The translations under genes were made by a program, and so were the position numbers. From Eledone cirrhosa (Eukaryota; Mollusca; Cephalopoda; Octopoda; Eledonidae), in assembly GCA_964016885.1 (NCBI GenBank), contig OZ024758.1:39459985-39523984 (forward strand): a stretch of DNA of 64,000 nt, written 5' to 3'. Below are positions 27,801 to 42,430 of this stretch, one piece after another. The notes beneath the pieces are model-generated. The model was not told the DNA's origin, ran no database searches, and saw only the letters and a program-made list of their open reading frames with translations. Every line of letters begins with the position of its first letter. Position 1 is the stretch's first letter.

Positions 27801-27889
27801 ACTTAAATGAATTCTCACCAACATTGGAGTTACTTCTGACAGCTAATACCATGACTTAAATGAATTCTCACCAACAGTGGAGTTACTTC
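24814..27889 (+). repeat. Block G copy 2
   Basis: This is the second copy of block G. It differs at isolated sites, such as CCAACATTGGGG near 25,452 against CCAATATTGGGG near 22,328, and AATGCATTCTC near 26,837, which destroys the EcoRI site in copy 2 only. The copies part where 24,765 enters a GACAAACT 55-mer and 27,889 does not. Confidence 0.87.
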
Positions 27890-29341
27890 TGACAGCTAAT
27901 ACCATGAACTTAAATGAATTCTCACCAACAGTGGAGTTACTTCTGACAGCTAGTACCATGAACTTAAATGAATTCTCACCAACATTGGAGTTACTTCTGA
28001 CAACTAATACCATGACTTAAATGAATTCTCACCAACAGTGGAGTTACTTCTGACAAACTAATACCATGAACTTAAATGAATTCTCACCAACAGTGGAGTT
28101 ACTTCTGACAGCTAGTACCATGAACTTAAATGAATTCTCACCAACATTGGAGTTACTTCTGACAGCTAGTACCATGAACTTAAATGAATTCTCACCAACA
28201 TTGGAGTTACTTCTGACAACTAATACCATGACTTAAATGAATTCTCACCAACAGTGGAGTTACTTCTGACAAACTAATACCATGAACTTAAATGAATTCT
28301 CACCAACAGTGGAGTTACTTCTGACAGCTAGTACCATGAACTTAAATGAATTCTCACCAACATTGGGGTTACTTCTGACAGCTAGTACCATGAACTTAAA
28401 TGAATACTCACCAACAGTGGAGTGACTTCTGACAGCTAATACCATGAACTTAAATGAATTCTCACCAACATTGGAGTTACTTCTGACAGCTAATACCATG
28501 ACTTAAATGAATTCTCACCAACAGTGGAGTTACTTCTGACAGCTAATACCATGAACTTAAATGAATTCTCACCAACATTGGAGTTACTTCTGACAGCTAG
28601 TACCATGACTTAAATGAATTCTCACCAACATTGGAGTTACTTCTGACAGCTAATACCATGACTTAAATGAATTCTCACCAACAGTGGAGTTACTTCTGAC
28701 AGCTAATACCATGAACTTAAATGAATTCTCACCAACAGTGGAGTTACTTCTGACAGCTAGTACCATGAACTTAAATGAATTCTCACCAACAGTGGAGTTA
28801 CTTCTGACAGCTAATACCATGAACTTAAATGAATTCTCACCAACATTGGAGTTACTTCTGACAGCTAATACCATGACTTAAATGAATTCTCACCAACAGT
28901 GGAGTTACTTCTGACAGCTAATACCATGAACTTAAATGAATTCTCACCAACATTGGAGTTACTTCTGACAGCTAGTACCATGAACTTAAATGAATTCTCA
29001 CCAACAGTGGAGTTACTTCTGACAGCTAATACCATGAACTTAAATGAATTCTCACCAACAGTGGAGTTACTTCTGACAGCTAATACCATGAACTTAAATG
29101 AATTCTCACCAACAGTGGAGTTACTTCTGACAGCTAATACCATGAACTTAAATGAATTTTCACCAACATTGGAGTTACTTCTGACAGCTAGTACCATGAC
29201 TTAAATGAATTCTCACCAACATTGGAGTTACTTCTGACAGCTAGTACCATGACTTAAATGAATTCTCACCAACAATAGAGTTACTTCTGACAGCTAATAC
29301 CATGACTTAAATGAATTCTCACCAACAGTGGAGTTACTTCT
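27300..29341 (+). repeat. Block H copy 1 (2,042-bp period)
   Basis: All length variants from 27.3 to 29.3 kb recur 2,042 bp later, including CCATAAACTT, two 53/55 pairs (28.0 and 28.25 kb, against 30.07 and 30.28 kb), AATACTCACC, GAATTTTCACC and CAACAATAGAG (29,271 and 31,313). The period is 38 monomers minus 10 bases. The right part is a shortened version of the E unit. Confidence 0.87.
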
Positions 29342-31417
29342 GACAGCTAATACCATGAACTTAAATGAATTCTCACCAACAGTGGAGTTACTTCTGACAG
29401 CTAATACCATGAACTTAAATGAATTCTCACCAACAGTGGAGTTACTTCTGACAGCTAATACCATGAACTTAAATGAATTCTCACCAACATTGGAGTGACT
29501 TCTGACAGCTAATACCATGAACTTAAATGAATTCTCACCAACATTGGGGTTACTTCTGACAGCTAGTACCATGAACTTAAATGAATTCTCACCAACAGTG
29601 GAGTGACTTCTGACAGCTAATACCATGAACTTAAATGAATTCTCACTAACATTGGAGTTACTTCTGACAGCTAATACCATGACTTAAATGAATTATCACC
29701 AACAGTGGAGTTACTTCTGACAGCTAATACCATGAACTTAAATGAATTCTCACCAACAGTGGAGTTACTTCTGACAGCTAATACCATAAACTTAAATGAA
29801 TTCTCACCAACATTGGAGTTACTTCTGACAGCTAGTACCATGACTTAAATGAATTCTCACCAACATTGGAGTTACTTCTGACAGATAATACCATGACTTA
29901 AATGAATTCTCACCAACAGTGGAGTTACTTCTGACAGCTAATACCATGAACTTAAATGAATTCTCACCAACAGTGGAGTTACTTCTGACAGCTAGTACCA
30001 TGAACTTAAATGAATTCTCACCAACATTGGAGTTACTTCTGACAACTAATACCATGACTTAAATGAATTCTCACCAACAGTGGAGTTACTTCTGACAAAC
30101 TAATACCATGAACTTAAATGAATTCTCACCAACAGTGGAGTTACTTCTGACAGCTAGTACCATGAACTTAAATGAATTCTCACCAACATTGGAGTTACTT
30201 CTGACAGCTAGTACCATGAACTTAAATGAATTCTCACCAACATTGGAGTTACTTCTGACAACTAATACCATGACTTAAATGAATTCTCACCAACAGTGGA
30301 GTTACTTCTGACAAACTAATACCATGAACTTAAATGAATTCTCACCAACAGTGGAGTTACTTCTGACAGCTAGTACCATGAACTTAAATGAATTCTCACC
30401 AACATTGGGGTTACTTCTGACAGCTAGTACCATGAACTTAAATGAATACTCACCAACAGTGGAGTGACTTCTGACAGCTAATACCATGAACTTAAATGAA
30501 TTCTCACCAACATTGGAGTTACTTCTGACAGCTAATACCATGACTTAAATGAATTCTCACCAACAGTGGAGTTACTTCTGACAGCTAATACCATGAACTT
30601 AAATGAATTCTCACCAACATTGGAGTTACTTCTGACAGCTAGTACCATGACTTAAATGAATTCTCACCAACATTGGAGTTACTTCTGACAGCTAATACCA
30701 TGACTTAAATGAATTCTCACCAACAGTGGAGTTACTTCTGACAGCTAATACCATGAACTTAAATGAATTCTCACCAACAGTGGAGTTACTTCTGACAGCT
30801 AGTACCATGAACTTAAATGAATTCTCACCAACAGTGGAGTTACTTCTGACAGCTAATACCATGAACTTAAATGAATTCTCACCAACATTGGAGTTACTTC
30901 TGACAGCTAATACCATGACTTAAATGAATTCTCACCAACAGTGGAGTTACTTCTGACAGCTAATACCATGAACTTAAATGAATTCTCACCAACATTGGAG
31001 TTACTTCTGACAGCTAGTACCATGAACTTAAATGAATTCTCACCAACAGTGGAGTTACTTCTGACAGCTAATACCATGAACTTAAATGAATTCTCACCAA
31101 CAGTGGAGTTACTTCTGACAGCTAATACCATGAACTTAAATGAATTCTCACCAACAGTGGAGTTACTTCTGACAGCTAATACCATGAACTTAAATGAATT
31201 TTCACCAACATTGGAGTTACTTCTGACAGCTAGTACCATGACTTAAATGAATTCTCACCAACATTGGAGTTACTTCTGACAGCTAGTACCATGACTTAAA
31301 TGAATTCTCACCAACAATAGAGTTACTTCTGACAGCTAATACCATGACTTAAATGAATTCTCACCAACAGTGGAGTTACTTCTGACAGCTAATACCATGA
31401 ACTTAAATGAATTCTCA
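29342..31417 (+). repeat. Block H copy 2
   Basis: This is the adjacent second copy. It gained GACAGATAATACC near 29,881, a variant that later becomes a fixed marker of the 1,018-bp units at 34.6-38.7 kb. It diverges from the continuation of copy 1 near 31,420, where GAGTGA replaces GAGTTA. Confidence 0.87.
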
Positions 31418-34400
31418 CCAACAGTGGAGTGACTTCTGACAGCTAATACCATGAACTTAAATGAATTCTCACCAACAGTGGAGTTACTTCTGACAGCTAA
31501 TACCATGAACTTAAATGAATTCTCACCAACAGTGGCGTTCCTTCTGACAGCTAATACCATGAACTTAAAGGAATTCTCACCAACAGTGGAGTTACTTCTG
31601 ACAGCTAGTACCATGATTTAAATGAATTCTCACCAACATTGGAGTTCCTTCTGACAGCTAATACCATGAACTTAAATGAATTCTCACCAACAGTGGAGTT
31701 CCTTCTGACAGCTAATACCATGAACTTAAATGAATTCTCACCAACATTGGAGTTACTTCTGACAACTAATACCATGACTTAAATGAATTCTCACCAACAG
31801 TGGAGTTACTTCTGACAAACTAATACCATGAACTTAAATGAATTCTCACCAACAGTGGAGTTACTTCTGACAGCTAATACCATGAACTTAAATGAATTCT
31901 CACCAACATTGGAGTGACTTCTGACAGCTAATACCATGAACTTAAATGAATTCTCACCAACATTGGGGTTACTTCTGACAGCTAGTACCATGAACTTAAA
32001 TGAATTCTCACCAACAGTGGAGTGACTTCTGACAGCTAATACCATGAACCTAAATGAATTCTCACCAACATTGGAGTGACTTCTGACAGCTAATACCATG
32101 AACTTAAATGAATTCTCACCAACAGTGGAGTTACTTCTGACACCTAGTACCATGAACTTAAATGAATTCTCACCAACAGTGGAGTTACTTCTGACAGCGA
32201 ATACCATGAACTTAAATGAATTCTCACCAACAGTGGAGTTACTTCTGACAGCTAGTACCATGATTTAAATGAATTCTCACCAACATTGGAGTTCCTTCTG
32301 ACAGCTAATACCATGAACTTAAATGAATTCTCACCAACAGTGGAGTTCCTTCTGACAGCTAATACCATGAACTTAAATGAATTCTCACCAACATTGGAGT
32401 TACTTCTGACAACTAATACCATGACTTAAATGAATTCTCACCAACAGTGGAGTTACTTCTGACAAACTAATACCATGAACTTAAATGAATACTCACCAAC
32501 AGTGGAGTTACTTCTGACAGCTAATACCATGAACTTAAATGAATTCTCACCAACATTGGAGTGACTTCTGACAGCTAATACCATGAACTTAAATGAATTC
32601 TCACCAACATTGGGGTTACTTCTGACAGCTAGTACCATGAACTTAAATGAATTCTCACCAACAGTGGAGTGACTTCTGACAGCTAATACCATGAACCTAA
32701 ATGAATTCTCACCAACATTGGAGTGACTTCTGACAGCTAATACCATGAACTTAAATGAATTCTCACCAACAGTGGAGTTACTTCTGACACCTAGTACCAT
32801 GAACTTAAATGAATTCTCACCAACAGTGGAGTTACTTCTGACAGCTAATACCATGAACTTAAATGAATTCTCAGCAACAGTGGAGTTCCTTCTGACAGCT
32901 AATACCATGAACTTAAATGAATTCTCACCAACATTGGAGTTACTTCTGACAGCTAGTACCATGAACTTAAATGAATTCTCACCAACAGTGGAGTTACTTC
33001 TGACAGCTAATACCATGAACTTAAATGAATTCTCACCAACAGTGGCGTTCCTTCTGACAGCTAATACCATGAACTTAAATGAATTCGCACCAACAGTGGA
33101 GTTACTTCTGACAGCTAGTACCATGACTTAAATGAATTCTCACCAACATTGGAGTTCCTTCTGACAGCTAATACCATGAACTTAAATGAATTCTCACCAA
33201 CAGTGGAGTTACTTCTGTCAGCTAATACCATGAACTTAAATGAATTCTCACCAACAGTGGAGTTACTTCTGACAGCTAATACCATGAACTTAAATGAATT
33301 CTCACCAACATTGGAGTGACTTCTGACAGCTAATACCATGAACTTAAATGAATTCTCACCAACATTGGGGTTACTTCTGACAGCTAGTACCATGAACTTA
33401 AATGAATTCTCACCAACAGTGGAGTGACTTCTGACAGCTAATACCATGAACTTAAATGAATTCTCAACAACATTGGAGTTACTTCTGACATCTAATACCA
33501 TGACTTAAATGAATTATCACCAACAGTGGAGTTACTTCTGACAGCTAATACCATGAACTTAAATGAATTCTCACCAACAGTGGAGTTACTTCTGACAGCT
33601 AATACCATGAACTTAAATGAACTCTCACCAACATTGGAGTTACTTCTGACAGCTAGTACCATGACTTAAATGAATTCTCACCAACATTGGAGTTACTTCT
33701 GACAGCTAATACCATGACTTAAATGAATTCTCACCAACAGTGGAGTTACTTCTGACAGCTAATACCATGAGCTTAAATGAATTCTCACCAACAGTGGAGT
33801 TACTTCTGACAGCTAGTACCATGAACTTAAATGAATTCTCACCAACATTGGAGTTACTTCTGACAACTAATACCATGACTTAAATGAATTCTCACCAACA
33901 GTGGAGTTACTTCTGACAAACTAATACCATGAACTTAAATGAATTCTCACCAACAGTGGAGTTACTTCTGACAGCTAGTACCATGAACTTAAATGAATTC
34001 TCACCAACATTGGTGTTACTTCTGACAACTAATACCATGACTTAAATGAATTCTCACCAACAGTGGAGTTACTTCTGACAAACTAATACCATGAACTTAA
34101 ATGAATTCTCACCAACAGTGGAGTTACTTCTGACAGCTAGTACCATGAACTTAAATGAATTCTCACCAACATTGGGGTTACTTCTGACAGCTAGTACCAT
34201 GAACTTAAATGAATTCTCACCAACAGTGGAGTGACTTCTGACAGCTAATACCATGAACTTAAATGAATTCTCACCAACATTGGAGTTACTTCTGACAGCT
34301 AGTACCATGAACTTAAATGAATTCTCACCAACATTGGGGTTACTTCTGACAGCTAGTACCATGAACTTAAATGAATTCTCACCAACAGTGGAGTGACTTC

Positions 34401-34490
34401 TGACAGCTAATACCATGAACTTAAATGAATTCTCACCAACATTGGAGTTACTTCTGACAGCTAATACCATGACTTAAATGAATTCTCACC
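31418..34490 (+). repeat. Mosaic of G-, D- and E-type segments
   Basis: This stretch has no clean tandem partner beside it. The interval 31.8-32.26 kb matches 24.76-25.27 kb, and 32.45-33.13 kb matches 25.30-25.98 kb. The offset grows from 7,047 to 7,154 bp, an addition of two monomers minus one base. Markers CTTCTGTCAGC (near 33,215) and GACATCTAAT (near 33,488) confirm G ancestry, with three extra monomers between them compared with 26.06-26.17 kb. The segment 33.5-34.49 kb resembles E-type sequence with simplified order. Confidence 0.7.
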
Positions 34491-35040
34491 AACAGTGGAG
34501 TTACTTCTGACAGCTAATACCATGAACCTAAATGAATTCTCACCAACATTGGAGTTACTTCTGACAGCTAGTACCATGACTTAAATGAATTCTCACCAAC
34601 ATTGGAGTTACTTCTGACAGATAATACCATGACTTAAATGAATTCTCACCAACAGTGGAGTTGCTTCTGACAGCTAATACCATGAACTTAAATGAATTCT
34701 CACCAACAGTGGAGTTACTTCTGACAGCTAGTACCATGAACTTAAATGAATTCTCACCAACAGTGGAGTTACTTCTGACAGCTAATACCATGAACTTAAA
34801 TGAATTCTCACCAACATTGGAGTTACTTCTGACAGCTAATACCATGACTTGAATGAATTCTCACCAACATTGGAGTTACTTCTGACAGCTAGTACCATGA
34901 ACTTAAATGAATTCTCACCAGCAGTGGAGTTACTTCTGACAGCTAATACCATGAACTTAAATGAATTCTCACCAACAGTGGAGTTACTTCTGACAGCTAA
35001 TACCATGAACTTAAATGAATTCTCACCAACAGTGGAGTTA

Positions 35041-35098
35041 CTTCTGACAGCTAATACCATGAACTTAAATAAATGAATTTTCACCAACATTGGAGTTA
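35041..35098 (+). repeat. 58-bp monomer with 4-bp duplication
   Basis: TTAAATAAATGAATT replaces TTAAATGAATT, a direct duplication of AAAT consistent with replication slippage. It is the only 58-mer seen. The corresponding monomers of the other 1,018-bp units lack it, so it arose after those units separated. Confidence 0.92.
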
Positions 35099-35151
35099 CT
35101 TCTGACAGCTAGTACCATGACTTAAATGAATTCTCACCAACATTGGAGTTA

Positions 35152-35203
35152 CTTCTGACAGCTAGTACCATGATTAAATGAATTCTCACCAACTATGGAG
35201 TTA
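35152..35203 (+). repeat. 52-bp monomer variant (first example)
   Basis: CATGATTAAATG replaces CATGAACTTAAATG, two bases shorter. In this example it is followed by CCAACTATGGAG. It recurs near 36,187, 38,226, 42,584 and 43,120 with CTATGG, and near 37,155, 39,191 and 43,867 with CAATGG. It is confined to the 1,018-bp family and its displaced copy. Confidence 0.92.
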
Positions 35204-38200
35204 CTTCTGACAGCTAATACCATGACTTAAATGAATTCTCACCAACAGTGGAGTTACTTCTGACAGCTAATACCATGAACTTAAATGAATTCTCACCAAC
35301 AGTGGAGTTACTTCTGACAGCTAATACCATGAACTTAAATGAATTCTCACCAACAGTGGAGTTACTTCTGACAGCTAGTACCATGAACTTAAATGAATTC
35401 TCACCAACATTGGGGTTACTTCTGACAGCTAGTACCATGAACTTAAATGAATTCTCACCAACATTGGAGTTACTTCTGACAGCTAATACCATGACTTAAA
35501 TGAATTCTCACCAACAGTGGAGTTACTTCTGACAGCTAATACCATGAACCTAAATGAATTCTCACCAACATTGGAGTTACTTCTGACAGCTAGTACCATG
35601 ACTTAAATGAATTCTCACCTACATTGGAGTTACTTCTGACAGATAATACCATGACTTAAATGAATTCTCACCAACAGTGGAGTTGCTTCTGACAGCTAAT
35701 ACCATGAACTTAAATGAATTCTCACCAACAGTGGAGTTACTTCTGACAGCTAGTACCATGAACTTAAATGAATTCTCACCAACAGTGGAGTTACTTCTGA
35801 CAGCTAATACCATGAACTTAAATGAATTCTCACCAACATTGGAGTTACTTCTGACAGCTAATACCATGACTTGAATGAATTCTCACCAACATTGGAGTTA
35901 CTTCTGACAGCTAGTACCATGAACTTAAATGAATTCTCACCAGCAGTGGAGTTACTTCTGACAGCTAATACCATGAACTTAAATGAATTCTCACCAACAG
36001 TGGAGTTACTTCTGACAGCTAATACCATGAACTTAAATGAATTCTCACCAACAGTGGAGTTACTTCTGACAGCTAGTACCATGAACTTAAATGAATTTTC
36101 ACCAACATTGGAGTTACTTCTGACAGCTAGTACCATGACTTAAATGAATTCTCACCAACATTGGAGTTACTTCTGACAGCTAGTACCATGATTAAATGAA
36201 TTCTCACCAACTATGGAGTTACTTCTGACAGCTAATACCATGACTTAAATGAATTCTCACCAACAGTGGAGTTACTTCTGACAGCTAATACCATGAACTT
36301 AAATGAATTCTCACCAACAGTGGAGTTACTTCTGACAGCTAATACCATGAACTTAAATGAATTCTCACCAACAGTGGAGTTACTTCTGACAGCTAGTACC
36401 ATGAACTTAAATGAATTCTCACCAACATTGGGGTTACTTCTGACAGCTAGTACCATGAACTTAAATGAATTCTCACCAACATTGGAGTTACTTCTGACAG
36501 CTAATACCATGACTTAAATGAATTCTCACCAACAGTGGAGTTACTTCTGACAGCTAATACCATGAACCTAAATGAATTCTCACCAACATTGGAGTTACTT
36601 CTGACAGCTAGTACCATGACTTAAATGAATTCTCAACTACATTGGAGTTACTTCTGACAGATAATACCATGACTTAAATGAATTCTCACCAACAGTGGAG
36701 TTGCTTCTGACAGCTAATACCATGAACTTAAATGAATTCTCACCAACAGTGGAGTTACTTCTGACAGCTAGTACCATGAACTTAAATGAATTCTCACCAA
36801 CAGTGGAGTTACTTCTGACAGCTAATACCATGAACTTAAATGAATTCTCACCAACATTGGAGTTACTTCTGACAGCTAATACCATGACTTGAATGAATTC
36901 TCACCAACATTGGAGTTACTTCTGACAGCTAGTACCATGAACTTAAATGAATTCTCACCAGCAGTGGAGTTACTTCTGACAGCTAATACCATGAACTTAA
37001 ATGAATTCTCACCAACAGTGGAGTTACTTCTGACAGCTAATACCATGAACTTAAATGAATTCTCACCAACAGTGGAGTTACTTCTGACAGCTAATACCAT
37101 GAACTTAAATGAATTTTCACCAACATTGGAGTTACTTCTGACAGCTAGTACCATGATTAAATGAATTCTCACCAACAATGGAGTTACTTCTGACAGCTAA
37201 TACCATGACTTAAATGAATTCTCACCAACAGTGGAGTTACTTCTGACAGCTAATACCATGAACTTAAATGAATTCTCACCAACATTGGGGTTACTTCTGA
37301 CAGCTAGTACCATGAACTTAAATGAATTCTCACCAACAGTGGAGTGACTTCTGACAGCTAATACCATGAACTTAAATGAATTCTCACCAACATTGGGGTT
37401 ACTTCTGACAGCTAGTACCATGAACTTAAATGAATTCTCACCAACAGTGGAGTGACTTCTGACAGCTAATACCATGAACTTAAATGAATTCTCACCAACA
37501 TTGGAGTTACTTCTGACAGCTAATACCATGACTTAAATGAATTCTCACCAACAGTGGAGTTACTTCTGACAGCTAATACCATGAACCTAAATGAATTCTC
37601 ACCAACATTGGAGTTACTTCTGACAGCTAGTACCATGACTTAAATGAATTCTCACCAACATTGGAGTTACTTCTGACAGATAATACCATGACTTAAATGA
37701 ATTCTCACCAACAGTGGAGTTGCTTCTGACAGCTAATACCATGAACTTAAATGAATTCTCACCAACAGTGGAGTTACTTCTGACAGCTAGTACCATGAAC
37801 TTAAATGAATTCTCACCAACAGTGGAGTTACTTCTGACAGCTAATACCATAAACTTAAATGAATTCTCACCAACATTGGAGTTACTTCTGACAGCTAATA
37901 CCATGACTTGAATGAATTCTCACCAACATTGGAGTTACTTCTGACAGCTAGTACCATGAACTTAAATGAATTCTCACCAGCAGTGGAGTTACTTCTGACA
38001 GCTAATACCATGAACTTAAATGAATTCTCACCAACAGTGGAGTTACTTCTGACAGCTAATACCATGAACTTAAATGAATTCTCACCAACAGTGGAGTTAC
38101 TTCTGACAGCTAATACCATGAACTTAAATGAATTTTCACCAACATTGGAGTTACTTCTGACAGCTAGTACCATGACTTAAATGAATTCTCACCAACATTG

Positions 38201-39139
38201 GAGTTACTTCTGACAGCTAGTACCATGATTAAATGAATTCTCACCAACTATGGAGTTACTTCTGACAGCTAATACCATGACTTAAATGAATTCTCACCAA
38301 CAGTGGAGTTACTTCTGACAGCTAATACCATGAACTTAAATGAATTCTCACCAACAGTGGAGTTACTTCTGACAGCTAATACCATGAACTTAAATGAATT
38401 CTCACCAACAGTGGAGTTACTTCTGACAGCTAGTACCATGAACTTAAATGAATTCTCACCAACATTGGGGTTACTTCTGACAGCTAGTACCATGAACTTA
38501 AATGAATTCTCACCAACATTGGAGTTACTTCTGACAGCTAATACCATGACTTAAATGAATTCTCACCAACAGTGGAGTTACTTCTGACAGCTAATACCAT
38601 GAACCTAAATGAATTCTCACCAACATTGGAGTTACTTCTGACAGCTAGTACCATGACTTAAATGAATTCTCACCTACATTGGAGTTACTTCTGACAGATA
38701 ATACCATGACTTAAATGAATTCTCACCAACAGTGGAGTTGCTTCTGACAGCTAATACCATGAACTTAAATGAATTCTCACCAACAGTGGAGTTACTTCTG
38801 ACAGCTAGTACCATGAACTTAAATGAATTCTCACCAACAGTGGAGTTACTTCTGACAGCTAATACCATGAACTTAAATGAATTCTCACCAACATTGGAGT
38901 TACTTCTGACAGCTAATACCATGACTTGAATGAATTCTCACCAACATTGGAGTTACTTCTGACAGCTAGTACCATGAACTTAAATGAATTCTCACCAGCA
39001 GTGGAGTTACTTCTGACAGCTAATACCATGAACTTAAATGAATTCTCACCAACAGTGGAGTTACTTCTGACAGCTAATACCATGAACTTAAATGAATTCT
39101 CACCAACAGTGGAGTTACTTCTGACAGCTAATACCATGA

Positions 39140-42100
39140 ACTTAAATGAATTTTCACCAACATTGGAGTTACTTCTGACAGCTAGTACCATGATTAAATG
39201 AATTCTCACCAACAATGGAGTTACTTCTGACAGCTAATACCATGACTTAAATGAATTCTCACCAACAGTGGAGTTACTTCTGACAGCTAATACCATGAAC
39301 TTAAATGAATTCTCACCAACATTGGGGTTACTTCTGACAGCTAGTACCATGAACTTAAATGAATTCTCACCAACAGTGGAGTGACTTCTGACAGCTAATA
39401 CCATGAACTTAAATGAATTCTCACCAACAGTGGAGTTACTTCTGACAAACTAATACCATGAACTTAAATGAATTCTCACCAACAGTGGAGTTACTTCTGA
39501 CAGCTAGTACCATGAACTTAAATGAATTCTCACCAACAGTGGAGTTACTTCTGACAGCTAATACCATGAACTTAAATGAATTCTCACCAACAGTGGAGTT
39601 ACTTCTGACAGCTAATACCATGAACTTAAATGAATTCTCACCAACATTGGAGTGACTTCTGACAGCTAATACCATGAACTTAAATGAATTCTCACCAACA
39701 TTGGAGTTACTTCTGACAGCTAATACCATGAACTTAAATGAATTCTCACCAACAATGGAGTTACTTCTGACAGCTAGTACCATGAACTTAAATGAATTCT
39801 CACCAACAGTGGAGTTACTTCTGACAGCTAATACCATGAACTTAAATGAATTCTCACCAACATTGGAGTGACTTCTGACAGCTAGTACCATGAACTTAAA
39901 TGAATTCTCACCAACAGTGGAGTTACTTCTGACAGCTAGTACCATGAACTTAAATGAATTCTCACCAACAGTGGAGTTACTTCTGACAGCTAGTACCATG
40001 AACATAAATGAATTCTCACCATCAGTGGAGTTCCTTCTGACAGCTAATACCATGAACTTAAATGAATTCTCACCAACAGTGGAGTTACTTCTGACAGCTA
40101 GTACCATGACTTAAATGAATTCTCACCAACAATGGAGTTACTTCTGACAGCTAATACCATGACTTAAATGAATTCTCACCAACAGTGGAGTTACTTCTGA
40201 CAGCTAATACCATGAACTTAAATGAATTCTCACCAACATTGGAGTGACTTCTGACAGCTAATACCATAAACTTAAATGAATTCTCACCAACATTGGAGTT
40301 ACTTCTGACAGCTAATACCATGAACTTAAATGAATTCTCACCAACAGTCGAGTTACTTCTGACAGCTAATACCATGAACTTAAATGAATTCTCACCAACA
40401 TTGGAGTTACTTCTGACAGCTAGTACCATGAACTTAAATGAATTCTCACCAACAGTGGAGTTACTTCTGACAGCTAATACCATGAACTTAAATGAATTCT
40501 CACCAACAGTGGAGTTTCTTCTGACAGCTAATACCATGAACTTAAATGAATTCTCACCAACATTGGAGTTACTTCTGACATCTAGTACCATGACTTAAAT
40601 GAATTCTCACCAACAGTGGAGTTACTTCTGACAGCTAATACCATGAACTTAAATGAATTCTCACCAGCAGTGGACTTCCTTCTGACAGCTAATACCATGA
40701 ACTTAAATGAATTCTCACCAACATTGGAGTTACTTCTGACAGCTAGTACCATGACTTAAATGAATTCTCACCAACATTGGAGTTACTTCTGACAACTAAT
40801 ACCATGACTTAAATGAATTCTCACCAACAGTGGAGTTACTTCTGACAAACTAATACCATGAACTTAAATGAATTCTCACCAACAGTGGTGTTACTTCTGA
40901 CAGCTAGTACCATGACTTAAATGAATTCTCACCAACAATGGAGTTACTTCTGACAGCTAATACCATGACTTAAATGAATTCTCACCAACAGTGGAGTTAC
41001 TTCTGACAGCTAATACCATGAACTTAAATGAATTCTCACCAACAGTGGAGTTACCTCTGACAGCTAGTACCATGAACTTAAATGAATTCTCACCAACATT
41101 GGAGTTCCTTCTGACAGCTAATACCATGAACTTAAATGAATTCTCACTAACATTGGAGTTACTTCTGACAGCTAGTACCATGAACTTAAATGAATTCTCA
41201 CCAACAGTGGAGTTACTTCTGACAGCTAATACCATGAACTTAAATGAATTCTCACCAACAGTGGCGTTCCTTCTGACAGCTAATACCATGAACTTAAATG
41301 AATTCTCACCAACAGTGGAGTTACTTCTGACAGCTAGTACCATGACTTAAATGAATTCTCACCAACAGTGGAGTTACTTCTGACAGCTAGTACCATGAAC
41401 TTAAATGAATTCTCACCAACATGGAGTTCTTTCTGACAGCTAATACCATGAACTTAAATGAATTCTCACCAACAGTGGAGTTACTTCTGACAGCTAATAC
41501 CATGAACTTAAATGGATTCTCACCAACAGTGGAGTTACTTCTGACAGCTAATACCATGAACTTAAATGAATTCTCACCAACAGTGGAGTTACTTCTGACA
41601 GCTAATACCATGAACTTAAATGAAATCTCACCAACATTGGAGTGACTTCTGACAGCTAATACCATGAACTTAAATGAATTCTCACCAACATTGGGGTTAC
41701 TTCTGACAGCTAGTACCATGAACTTAAATGAATTCTCACCAACAGTGGAGTGACTTCTGACAGCTAATACCATGAACTTAAATGAATTCTCACCAACAGT
41801 GGAGTTACTTCTGACAAACTAATACCATGAACTTAAATGAATTCTCACCAACAGTGGAGTTACTTCTGACAGCTAGTACCATGAACTTAAATGAATTCTC
41901 ACCAACAGTGGAGTTACTTCTGACAGCTAATACCATGAACTTAAATGAATTCTCACCAACAGTGGAGTTACTTCTGACAGCTAATACCATGAACTTAAAT
42001 GAATTCTCACCAACATTGGAGTGACTTCTGACAGCTAATACCATGAACTTAAATGAATTCTCACCAACATTGGAGTTACTTCTGAGAGCTAATACCATGA

Positions 42101-42430
42101 ACTTAAATGAATTCTCACCAACAGTGGAGTTACTTCTGACAGCTAGTACCATGAACTTAAATGAATTCTCACCAACAGTGGAGTTACTTCTGACAGCTAA
42201 TACCATGAACTTAAATGAATTCTCACCAACATTGGAGTGACTTCTGACAGCTAGTACCATGAACTTAAATGAATTCTCACCAACAGTGGAGTTACTTCTG
42301 ACAGCTAGTACCATGAACTTAAATGAATTCTCACCAACAGTGGAGTTACTTCTGACAGCTAGTACCATGAACTTAAATGAATTCTCACCAACAGTGGAGT
42401 TACTTCTGACAGCTAATACCATGAACTTAA
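39140..42430 (+). repeat. Block K copy 1 (offset 4,676-4,677 bp)
   Basis: Variant order matches 43,816-47,107. Shared markers are the 52-mer at 39,191 (43,867), CATCAGTGGAG near 40,020 (44,696), GGAGTTTCTTC near 40,511 (45,187), GACATCTAGT near 40,577 (45,253), ACCAGCAGTGGACTTCC near 40,663 (45,339) and the short CCAACATGGAGTTC monomer at 41,377-41,429. The offset rises by 1 bp after the GGCTTG monomer at 45,623. Confidence 0.87.

Larger units (their letters stand above)
34490..39215 (+). repeat. 1,018-bp HOR, more than four consecutive copies
   Basis: A 19-monomer unit (19 x 54 minus 8) repeats in series. The marker ACTTGAATGAATTC appears at about 34,849, 35,871, 36,889, 37,908 and 38,926 (spacings 1,022, 1,018, 1,019 and 1,018). 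Each copy also carries GACAGATAAT, GGAGTTGCTTCTG, ACCAGCAGTGG and GAATTTTCACC, and most carry a 52-mer CATGATTAAATG. The first spacing is 4 bp longer because of the 58-mer at 35,041. The copy around 37.15-37.53 kb has a substituted interior with alternating TTGGGG and GAGTGA monomers. Confidence 0.9.

Noticed and set aside
35041..35098. Target-site duplication of an excised transposon at the AAATAAAT duplication
   Set aside because: The 4-bp AAAT duplication in an AT-rich run is more simply explained by slippage. No terminal inverted repeat remnant is present.
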